A stretch of 5,676 bases of DNA from DAOTXL01 sp034434895 (GTDB taxonomy: Bacteria; Chloroflexota; Anaerolineae; JAAYZQ01): the NCBI GenBank assembly GCA_034434895.1, contig DAOTYI010000066.1:1-5676 (forward strand), written 5' to 3'. A model generated the notes under the pieces. That model was given only the letters and a program-made list of their open reading frames with translations, was not told where the DNA came from and ran no database searches. Below, piece after piece: positions 1 through 5,676 of the stretch (within the stretch, counting starts at the first letter, position 1; every line of letters begins with the position of its first letter). Both the position numbers and the translations under genes were made by a program.

Positions 1-2512
1 GGGTCGGAGTGGGGGTGGAGGTCGGCGTAGGGGTCAGGAACTGGGTCTTGCCGCCCAGAAGCCGGACCACCAGTGGTCTGGAGCTGACCGCCGGATCGCT
101 GGTGGCCCGAATCTCGATCTCCCCTTCCAGCTCCAGGGTGATGGTGGCTTCGGCCACGCCGTTGACCGTCACCGACTCGACCCGGCGTTCCAACTGCTCC
201 AACACATAGAACGAGTGAAAGACGACCGGCGTGCCATCGGGCACCGGATTGCCATTCCGGTCGAGGATGACGCTGGTGCGCACGTGCAGCGGGTCGCCGA
301 CCCCCAGCTCCAGCGGCGGGGAAGGGGTCCCCTCGCCGGTGACCGGCTGATCGGCCCGGTCCACCGCAATGACCTGAGCGGGGTCGGGCGACAACTGGCG
401 GGTCAGGTCGTAGCCCACCCCTTCGACCGTCACCGGCGGCCGGCCCGTCAGCCCAAAGTCAAAAAAGAGGGCACGCACCGACGCCTCGATAAAAGGGGTC
501 GTCTTGCCGTAGATGCCATAATAGGCTGTCAGTTTGCTGACCTCGGTGGTGTCCAGGTAATAGGGCGCTCCATAAGCCAGGACGATGATCTTTTGCGCTT
601 CCAGGCCGGCCGCCCGCTCACTGAGGAACTGCTTGAGTGCCGCCGAACTGGGAACCGAGGTGGGGGCATAGTCGGTCATGGCGAACAGGATCCAGTCGGC
701 CTGGCGGATGTAAGGGTTGAGATCGGGGCTGCCATCCTGCAAAAAGCTAAGCAGTTGGGTGAAGGAAAAGGCGGTGATCCGCTCCGGTGTGACCTGTTTG
801 CTGGCCTCCGGCCCGTACATGCGCAGGATGGTATCGCGCACGATCTGCGGGTCCAACAGGTAGAAGGGCGGACACCGCGGACAATCACGGGCCTCGCGGG
901 CATCGGTAAAGATCACCATCTCCTCATCCGGCCGCGGCGGGCGGGGTAGCCGCAGGGCCAGCTCCTCGGCCGAGGGATAGAGGAGGGTGACGGCCTGCTG
1001 GGCGATCTGGGCCACCGTGCCGCGCCCCTGGCCGATGTCGGCCAGGGCCTCCACCCTGCCGGTGCAGGCAAAGTCAGGGCAGATGCGCCGCTTGAGTTTC
1101 AAAATGCGCCGCACCGCCTGGTCCACACGGGCTCGAAAGTTGTCATCGGCCTCGTAGCGGGTCTGGAAAAAGAGGATGGTGTCCTCGATGTTATGCCTCT
1201 GCTCTTCCCAGGAGTCGGTCAGGGAAAAACGGGACAGGTTGAGGAGGTCGTTCCCGGCCTGGAAAGCATCCAGGGCGATCTGCCGGTGCGGAAAGGAATC
1301 CAATCCCGGCGAGTAGTAGCGGCGGATGGCCGGCACCCCCAACGCATCGCTGACCAGCACGCCGCCGGCCTCGCGCCAGGGCGCCAGTTCTGGCTGAGCC
1401 ATGATCTGCAGCAGGCCCTGGGAGTGCAGGCTGATGGGCGGCGTGACGGAGCGGATATTGCCCTGAAAGCCCCGGTAACGGATATGGGCCGTCATGAGAG
1501 CATCGGCTGTGTCGGTGACGGCCCCGGTCTGGGTCACGGCGAAGAAGGGCGGCAGTTCGATGAGCCGCAGGTCCTGGAGCGACTTGTCCACCGTAGCGAC
1601 CTCTTCCTCCAGGCTGCGGTCGCTGGCCCCCAGGCCGGGCAGATGTTTGGCCACGGTGGCCACCCGGCCTCCACTGCCCAGGTGCACCCCCCGGATGTAA
1701 AGCCGGCCCATCCGCCCCACCCAATAGGGGTCGCCGCCGAACACCCGGACGCCCAGGTCGCCGCTCCGCCCCGGCCGCGGTACCTTGAGCACATCCAGCG
1801 ATGGCCCCAACAGCAGATTGACGCCCACCGCCGCCAGCTCCCGGCCGACGATGCGACCCACCGCTTCGGCGTTGCGATCATCCCAGGTGGCGCCGATGGC
1901 CATGCTGCTCGGCAGTTCGGTGAAGCCGTTGCGCAGCGAGGTGAACGGGAAACCATCCCCTTCCTGGGCCACGGCGATCAACAGCGGAATGTTCTGCGGC
2001 GGCTGGGTGAACACATGGGTGACCGACATGACAAGGGGGAGGGTCAGCAACTGCGTGACGGTGGTCGGCAGGGTCAGGGTCGGCGGCAGAGTAGGGGTGA
2101 CAGGCACCGTTTCGGTAACCACGACCGGCGCCGACGGGCTGAAAGCCAACTGCTGCAGCGCCGTGGTCATGGACAGAATCTGGGTCGGGGCGGGGATGTC
2201 GTTGCGAAAATTCCCATTCTCTGCCGACAGGATCACGCCCCCCACCCGGAATTGCTGCACCAGCCGGGCGATATCCGACCGGGCATCGGCGCTGTCCCCC
2301 GAAAAGGTGACCAGGAAGAGCTGTCCCACCCTGTCAGCGGCCGTCATGTGCGCCAGCATTTCGTCCAGCCAGGCTTCGTCGGCCGGCGGAGTGGTGGGGG
2401 TCGGTTTGGCCGGGGTCGGCGTCTGGGCCACCAGCACCGCCGGCTGGACCAGGGAAAGCAGCAGGCTCAACAGCCCCAGGATACACAGCAAGGGTACCCG
2501 GTGGATGCTCAT
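1..2512 (-). CDS. Exported GH3-family (beta-N-acetylhexosaminidase/NagZ-like) glycosidase, 3' end cut by window edge
   Basis: The frame from ATG 2512 gives 837 codons without a stop and leaves the window, so the C-terminus is missing. Residues 1-29 form a signal peptide (basic start, Leu-rich core, likely cleavage near VLVA-Q) without a lipobox Cys. A TPTP stretch (31-42) follows. The GH3 barrel spans about 45-475: AVAQEGDG at 181-187 (DQEGG region), RVFGGDP at 256-262 (substrate Arg region), KHLPGLG at 289-295, MTAHI at 340-344 and GGVLVSDALGV at 383-393, where D389 is the expected nucleophile. Residues about 500-700 look like a GH3 C-terminal alpha/beta domain ending FFDFGLTGRPPVTVEGVGYDL-like. 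Residues about 735-819 resemble an Ig/invasin-type fold (DRNGNPVPDGTPV), and 827-837 start a Pro/Thr linker. The family removes terminal beta-linked sugars, often GlcNAc from cell-wall fragments; the substrate here is unknown. NagZ-type catalytic His is not visible, so activity is uncertain. The start is chosen for its Shine-Dalgarno and signal peptide; an in-frame ATG at 2533 is less likely. Confidence 0.9.
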   Translation of the reverse strand, partial: MSIHRVPLLCILGLLSLLLSLVQPAVLVAQTPTPAKPTPTTPPADEAWLDEMLAHMTAADRVGQLFLVTFSGDSADARSDIARLVQQFRVGGVILSAENGNFRNDIPAPTQILSMTTALQQLAFSPSAPVVVTETVPVTPTLPPTLTLPTTVTQLLTLPLVMSVTHVFTQPPQNIPLLIAVAQEGDGFPFTSLRNGFTELPSSMAIGATWDDRNAEAVGRIVGRELAAVGVNLLLGPSLDVLKVPRPGRSGDLGVRVFGGDPYWVGRMGRLYIRGVHLGSGGRVATVAKHLPGLGASDRSLEEEVATVDKSLQDLRLIELPPFFAVTQTGAVTDTADALMTAHIRYRGFQGNIRSVTPPISLHSQGLLQIMAQPELAPWREAGGVLVSDALGVPAIRRYYSPGLDSFPHRQIALDAFQAGNDLLNLSRFSLTDSWEEQRHNIEDTILFFQTRYEADDNFRARVDQAVRRILKLKRRICPDFACTGRVEALADIGQGRGTVAQIAQQAVTLLYPSAEELALRLPRPPRPDEEMVIFTDAREARDCPRCPPFYLLDPQIVRDTILRMYGPEASKQVTPERITAFSFTQLLSFLQDGSPDLNPYIRQADWILFAMTDYAPTSVPSSAALKQFLSERAAGLEAQKIIVLAYGAPYYLDTTEVSKLTAYYGIYGKTTPFIEASVRALFFDFGLTGRPPVTVEGVGYDLTRQLSPDPAQVIAVDRADQPVTGEGTPSPPLELGVGDPLHVRTSVILDRNGNPVPDGTPVVFHSFYVLEQLERRVESVTVNGVAEATITLELEGEIEIRATSDPAVSSRPLVVRLLGGKTQFLTPTPTSTPTPT
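2426..2512 (-). other. Signal peptide of the GH3-like protein
   Basis: Residues 1-29 begin MSIHR, then run through a Leu/Val-rich core from about residue 7 to 28. Cleavage is most plausible around A29-Q30, just before the TPTPAKPTPT stretch. The only Cys (C10) lies inside the hydrophobic core, not in a lipobox, so a Sec/SPI exported protein is favoured over a lipoprotein. The membrane segment might also stay uncleaved as an anchor. Confidence 0.8.
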
Positions 2513-2516
2513 CTTG

Positions 2517-2530
2517 TCCTCATCTCCTCC
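2517..2530 (-). promoter_or_regulatory. Shine-Dalgarno region of the GH3-like gene
   Basis: On the minus strand the bases before ATG 2512 read GGAGGAGATGAGGACAAG. GGAGGAG (2524-2530) sits 11 nt upstream and GAGGA (2517-2521) sits 4 nt upstream. This purine-rich block supports ATG 2512 over the in-frame ATG at 2533, which would lie within a few bases of the predicted transcript start. The next in-frame codon further upstream of interest is a TAG stop at 2552-2554. Confidence 0.7.
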
Positions 2531-2543
2531 CATGCGCCAGGAA

Positions 2544-2572
2544 ATTATACTCTAAAAGCCAACAGGCGACAA
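2544..2572 (-). promoter_or_regulatory. Sigma70-like promoter of the GH3-like gene
   Basis: On the minus strand TTGTCG (2567-2572) and a perfect TATAAT (2544-2549) are separated by exactly 17 nt. Transcription would begin near 2537, giving a leader of about 25 nt that contains the Shine-Dalgarno. This is a sequence-pattern prediction; the -35 box matches the consensus TTGACA at four of six positions. Confidence 0.65.
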
Positions 2573-2668
2573 ACCCTCGAACGGCAGGTACCAGGCCCCC
2601 TTTACGTCGCCGGAAATCGACCCGAGGCGTGGAGCCTGTCTCGTGAACTTATATTCCAGCCCAAACCC

Positions 2669-2697
2669 TTGCCTCAGGAGCAATCTTGTAGTATACT
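2669..2697 (+). promoter_or_regulatory. Sigma70-like promoter of the molybdenum hydroxylase gene
   Basis: TTGCCT (2669-2674) and TATACT (2692-2697) are separated by exactly 17 nt, and each box is close to the consensus. The start of transcription would fall near 2704, leaving a short leader of about 17 nt with the Shine-Dalgarno. It points away from the promoter of the GH3-like gene; the two -35 boxes are 96 bp apart, which leaves room for a shared regulator. No convincing operator palindrome is seen between them. Confidence 0.6.
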
Positions 2698-2709
2698 GAA
2701 GCCACTCAG

Positions 2710-2715
2710 AGGAGG
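2710..2715 (+). promoter_or_regulatory. Shine-Dalgarno fixing the GTG start at 2721
   Basis: AGGAGG lies 5 nt before GTG 2721. An in-frame TGA at 2697-2699 leaves no upstream start, and the next residues (MTEETIKIKLIVNG) begin the ferredoxin-like fold exactly where this family begins. The GTG start is therefore well supported. Confidence 0.8.
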
Positions 2716-2720
2716 GTAAG

Positions 2721-5519
2721 GTGACCGAAGAAACAATCAAAATCAAGCTCATCGTCAACGGCACAGAGCACCACCTCCAGGTCGCCGCCACGACCACCCT
2801 GGCCGACCTCCTGCGCTGCGACCTCGGCCTGACCGGCACCAAGATCGGCTGCGGCGACGGACAGTGTGGCTCCTGTACGGTGCTGGTAGATGGCAAAGCG
2901 GTGCGCGCCTGCACCTACCCTGTCCGCCGGGCCGACGGCAAGCAGGTGCTGACCATCGAAGGGTTGGCCGCCAGTTGGGGCAGGCCGGGCGAACTGCACC
3001 CGTTGCAAAAAGCGTTCATCGAGCATGGTGCGGTGCAATGCGGCTTTTGCACCCCCGGCCTGCTGATGGCGGCTGCCGCGCTGTGGAACAAAATGGCCGC
3101 CGCCGACTCGCTGCCCACGGAGGAGGAGATCAAAAAGGCGCTGGCCCGCAATGCCTGCCGCTGCACCGGCTACGCCAGCATCCTTCGCGCCGTGCAGTCA
3201 GCGATCCACGAGTACCGCATCGGCCACCCTCTGCCGCCTGTCTCTATCGAGACGGTAGAGCCGCTGAAAGTGATCGGCCGTTCCTGCCCCCGGCCCGATG
3301 CTGTGGCCAAGGTGACCGGCGCGGCCAGGTTCGCCGACGACTATACCTTTCCGGGGATGCTCTACGGCGCCACGCTCCGGGCTGCCTACCCCCATGCCCG
3401 CATCCTCTCCATGGACACGAACCAGGCCAAAGCCCTGCCCGGCGTCCACGCCGTCCTGACCCACGCCGATGTGCCTGGCCGCAACCGGCACGGCCTGGTC
3501 ATCCCCGACTGGCCGGTGCTGTGCGAGGACAAGGTTCGCTACCTGGGCGATGCGGTGGCCATCGTCGCCGCCGAGACGCCAGAAATCGCCCGCCAGGCGC
3601 TGAAGCTGATCCAGGTCGAGTACGAGCCGCTGCCGGTCGTCGCCAACGCCGAACAGGCCCGCGAGCCTGACGCCCCCCTCGTCCATGAAGAATGGCCAAC
3701 CGGCAATCTGCTGGAACATATCAAGGTCCGCCACGGCGACGTGGAGCAGGGGTTTGCCCAGGCCGATGTGATCGTCGAGGCCGAATATCGCACCCCGGCC
3801 TACGACCACCTGTTCCTGGAACCGGAATGCAGCATCGGCGTCCCGGCCGGCTACGATGCCGACCATCCCCGCCTGACCGTCTATGTCGGCTCGCAGATCC
3901 CTTATGCCGACCGGGCGCAGATCGCTGCCGCGCTGGCCCTGCCGGAGGAGGCGGTGCGGGTGCGGGGCACCCTCATCGGCGGCGGGTTTGGCGGCAAAGA
4001 GGACATCATGGGCCAGATCCACGCCGCCTTGCTGGCCCAGGCCACCGGCCGCCCGGTCAAGATCCTCTACGACCGCGACGAATCGCTGCTGGCCCACCCC
4101 AAACGCCACGCCACCGTCATCCGCATCAAGACCGGAGCCAGGCGGGACGGCACGCTGACCGCCGTCCAGGCCGAATTGGTGGGCGACGCCGGAGCCTACG
4201 CCAGCCTCTCGACCAAAGTGTTGACCCGGGCCACAACCCACGCCACCGGCCCTTACCAGGTGCCTCATGCCAAAATTGACTGCTACGCCATGTACACCAA
4301 CAACCCCCCGGCCGGCGCTTTCCGCGGCTTTGGCGTCACCCAGTCGGCCTTTGCCGTCGAGTCCAACATGGACCTGCTGGCCCACGAGCTGGGGATGGAC
4401 CCCTTTGAACTGCGCCGCATCAACGCCCTGCGCGTCGGCTCTATCACCGCCACCGGCCAGCTCCTCCGCGAATCGGTCGGCCTCCTCGACTGCCTGGCCT
4501 GGGTCGAAAAGCGGGTCAAAGAACTCCCTCCCCCGCAAATCGTAAATCGTAAATCGAAAATCGCCTGGGGTCTGGCCTGTGCCTACAAAAACAGCGGCCT
4601 GGGCGGGGGCGCCGACGACGCAGCCGGGGCCGAAATCGAGCTTTACCCTGACGGCACGGTCCAGGTCCGGACCAGCTCTGCCGACCTGGGCCAGGGGTTG
4701 GTCACGGTCGTGGCTCAGTGTGCCGCCGAAGAGTTGGGCCTGCCCCTGGACCAGGTCCAGGTCCTGCTGTCCGATACCGACCTGTGCCCCGACGGCGGCC
4801 CGACCACCGCCAGCCGCCAGACCTACATCACCGGCAACGCTGTCCGCCTGGCAGCCGGGGCGATGCGCGAGCGGCTGGCCTGCGTCGTCGCCGAGCGGTG
4901 GGACCTCCCGCCCGACACCATCGCCTTCCAGGAGGGCGAACTCCAGGCCCCCGGCCACACGGCAACCTTTGCCCAGGCCGTGCGCTGGCTGCTGGCAGAA
5001 GGGCACGAACCGCGCCTGACCTGCCGCTACCATGCGCCCAAGACCCAGCCACTGGGCAGCGGCGGCGACATGCACTTTGCCTTCGGCTTCGCCGCCCAGG
5101 CCGCCCAGGTGGCCGTGGACCCCGACAGCGGCCAGGTGCAGGTCCTGCGCGTTGTGGCGGCGGTGGACGGAGGACGGGCCATCAACCCCCTGGCCTTCCG
5201 TGGCCAGGTGGAGGGGGGCATCGTCATGGGCCTGGGCACAGCACTGACCGAAGAGTATGTCATCGAAAACGGCATCCCCAGGACCCGACGCTGGGCCGAC
5301 TACAAAGTGCCGCTCATCGGCGATATGCCCGAAATCGAGGTGCACATCGTCGAACACCCGACCGCCGAAGGTCCCTATGGGGCCAAAGGGATCGGCGAGC
5401 TGCCTTCGATCCCCACCGCCCCGGCCATCTGCAACGCCATCTACAACGCGACAGGGGTGCGGGTTTATCGCCTGCCGGTCAAGCCGGAGGTGATCCGGGG
5501 ATCGGGGAGCCGGACCTGA
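2721..5519 (+). CDS. Molybdenum hydroxylase: fused [2Fe-2S] and molybdopterin subunits, xanthine dehydrogenase/aldehyde oxidoreductase family, no FAD domain
   Basis: A 932-aa protein that should hydroxylate an aldehyde or N-heterocycle at a molybdenum-cytosine or -pterin dinucleotide site and pass electrons through two iron-sulfur clusters. Residues 1-80 are a plant-type ferredoxin domain (C44, C49, C52, C64). Residues about 85-165 are the helical second cluster domain (C107, C110, C146, C148). After a linker (about 166-185), residues 186-927 are the molybdopterin domain: SQIPY (Q392), GGGFGGKED (420-428), GAFRGFG (532-538) and GAKGIGE with catalytic E893. E427, R535 and E893 occupy the positions of bovine XDH E802, R880 and E1261, suggesting a purine-like or other heterocyclic substrate. 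The HPKRHA and RGFGVTQ segments recall the group annotated as selenium-dependent xanthine dehydrogenase. The size and domain order match Desulfovibrio MOP (about 907 aa). There is no signal peptide, so it is cytoplasmic. No FAD subunit, maturation gene or transporter is in the window, so the electron acceptor and substrate are unknown. Confidence 0.95.
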   Translation: MTEETIKIKLIVNGTEHHLQVAATTTLADLLRCDLGLTGTKIGCGDGQCGSCTVLVDGKAVRACTYPVRRADGKQVLTIEGLAASWGRPGELHPLQKAFIEHGAVQCGFCTPGLLMAAAALWNKMAAADSLPTEEEIKKALARNACRCTGYASILRAVQSAIHEYRIGHPLPPVSIETVEPLKVIGRSCPRPDAVAKVTGAARFADDYTFPGMLYGATLRAAYPHARILSMDTNQAKALPGVHAVLTHADVPGRNRHGLVIPDWPVLCEDKVRYLGDAVAIVAAETPEIARQALKLIQVEYEPLPVVANAEQAREPDAPLVHEEWPTGNLLEHIKVRHGDVEQGFAQADVIVEAEYRTPAYDHLFLEPECSIGVPAGYDADHPRLTVYVGSQIPYADRAQIAAALALPEEAVRVRGTLIGGGFGGKEDIMGQIHAALLAQATGRPVKILYDRDESLLAHPKRHATVIRIKTGARRDGTLTAVQAELVGDAGAYASLSTKVLTRATTHATGPYQVPHAKIDCYAMYTNNPPAGAFRGFGVTQSAFAVESNMDLLAHELGMDPFELRRINALRVGSITATGQLLRESVGLLDCLAWVEKRVKELPPPQIVNRKSKIAWGLACAYKNSGLGGGADDAAGAEIELYPDGTVQVRTSSADLGQGLVTVVAQCAAEELGLPLDQVQVLLSDTDLCPDGGPTTASRQTYITGNAVRLAAGAMRERLACVVAERWDLPPDTIAFQEGELQAPGHTATFAQAVRWLLAEGHEPRLTCRYHAPKTQPLGSGGDMHFAFGFAAQAAQVAVDPDSGQVQVLRVVAAVDGGRAINPLAFRGQVEGGIVMGLGTALTEEYVIENGIPRTRRWADYKVPLIGDMPEIEVHIVEHPTAEGPYGAKGIGELPSIPTAPAICNAIYNATGVRVYRLPVKPEVIRGSGSRT
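4537..4564 (+). repeat. Tandem heptamer AAATCGN x4 inside the molybdenum hydroxylase gene
   Basis: Four adjacent 7-bp units read AAATCGT (4537-4543), AAATCGT (4544-4550), AAATCGA (4551-4557) and AAATCGC (4558-4564). They are AT-rich against the GC-rich gene and encode residues Q606-A615 (QIVNRKSKIA). This lies in a loop between the helix ending EKRVKELPPP and the strand starting AWGLACAYKN. Twenty-eight bases is not a multiple of three, yet the frame continues intact on both sides. It looks like a short tandem repeat that spread into a tolerant surface loop. Confidence 0.85.
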
Positions 5520-5676
5520 GAGCCTGTCTGAAAAGTCTGCCACGGAGGCATACAGGTAGCCCCTCAGTTGACAGGAGTTACGCAGTTGACCCGGCAGGCT
5601 TACCACAAAGGCACCAGGACACGAAGAATTATGTCTTTGTAGTGAAAATGTCGGGATGGTTCAATTTTCTGGGGAA
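5520..5676. other. Non-coding tail after the molybdenum hydroxylase gene
   Basis: No open reading frame with a ribosome site is seen in these 157 bases. The segment becomes AT-richer toward the window end. It starts GAGCCTGTCTGAAAAGT, which resembles terminal sequences of some insertion sequences. It contains CAGTTGAC twice (5565-5572 and 5583-5590) and the inverted repeat listed separately. A weak TGCC/GGCA hairpin at 5538-5550 has no T-run, so no intrinsic terminator is called. Confidence 0.5.
5602..5643. repeat. Imperfect inverted repeat, possible dispersed or mobile-element repeat
   Basis: ACCACAAAGGCAC (5602-5614) and ATGTCTTTGTAGT (5631-5643) are near-reverse complements, matching at 10 of 13 positions; of the other three, one could be a G-U pair in RNA. 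A 16-nt spacer contains ACACGAAG. Sequences of the type CACAAAGGCAC..GGACACGAAG..CTTTGTGGTG are, from memory, common dispersed intergenic repeats in several bacterial phyla. The T-rich arm is too interrupted for a standard terminator. Confidence 0.4.

Noticed and set aside
215..949. 244-codon open frame on the plus strand
   Set aside because: It is antisense to the GH3 C-terminal and Ig-like domains; the composition is shadow-like and no family is recognisable.
2531..2533. Alternative start ATG for the GH3-like gene (adds MGGDEDK)
   Set aside because: It lies almost at the predicted transcript start, has no Shine-Dalgarno, and would place acidic residues before the signal peptide; it also consumes the purine block that serves ATG 2512.
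1193..2719. 508-codon open frame on the plus strand
   Set aside because: It lies opposite the GH3-like gene, is full of Arg/Gln/His/Gly low-complexity sequence and has no domain or ribosome site.
5538..5550. Hairpin TGCC-ACGGA-GGCA as a terminator of the hydroxylase gene
   Set aside because: The stem is only 4 bp, extension meets a mismatch, and no T-run follows.
3198..5606. 802-codon open frame on the minus strand opposite the molybdenum hydroxylase
   Set aside because: It is antisense to a gene with unmistakable family motifs; its translation is Gly/Asp/Val-rich with no recognisable domain, as expected for the shadow of a GC-rich gene.
5648..5676. Possible gene start at the right edge (ATG TCG GGA TGG...)
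   Set aside because: There is no Shine-Dalgarno, only nine complete codons are visible, and it lies against the inverted repeat.

Overview
The window is GC-rich and holds two large protein genes transcribed divergently from a 208-bp shared upstream region, followed by a short non-coding tail. The exported protein with Pro/Thr 'TPTP' linkers, the GC-rich codons and the flavin-less molybdenum hydroxylase fusion suggest a Chloroflexota-like bacterium (Anaerolineae or Caldilineae type). That assignment is inferred from family feel and was not tested by a search.

Left part (1-2512, minus strand): one reading frame stays open from an ATG at 2512 to the window edge, 837 codons with no stop, so the gene is cut by the window. 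It encodes an exported glycoside hydrolase family 3 protein resembling beta-N-acetylhexosaminidase (NagZ). It has a signal peptide, a Pro/Thr-rich stretch, a GH3 barrel, a GH3 C-terminal-like domain, an Ig-like domain and the start of another Pro/Thr linker. The nucleophile Asp is present, but the usual catalytic His and the Asp of the DQEGG motif are not where NagZ has them. The barrel also carries a roughly 48-residue Pro/Thr/Val/Leu-rich insertion.

Middle (2513-2720): each gene has its own sigma70-like promoter with an exact 17-bp spacer and a purine-rich Shine-Dalgarno sequence.

Right part (2721-5519, plus strand): a 932-aa molybdenum hydroxylase of the xanthine dehydrogenase/aldehyde oxidoreductase family. 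Two [2Fe-2S] domains are fused directly to the molybdopterin domain with no FAD domain, as in the Desulfovibrio aldehyde oxidoreductase MOP. The substrate-pocket residues are nevertheless those of xanthine dehydrogenases. A tandem heptamer (AAATCGN x4) lies inside the coding sequence and is translated in frame.

Tail (5520-5676): no gene is seen. It holds an imperfect inverted repeat and short direct repeats that look like a dispersed repeat or the edge of a mobile element. No functional link between the two genes is evident beyond the shared intergenic region, and no tRNA, rRNA or CRISPR array was found.
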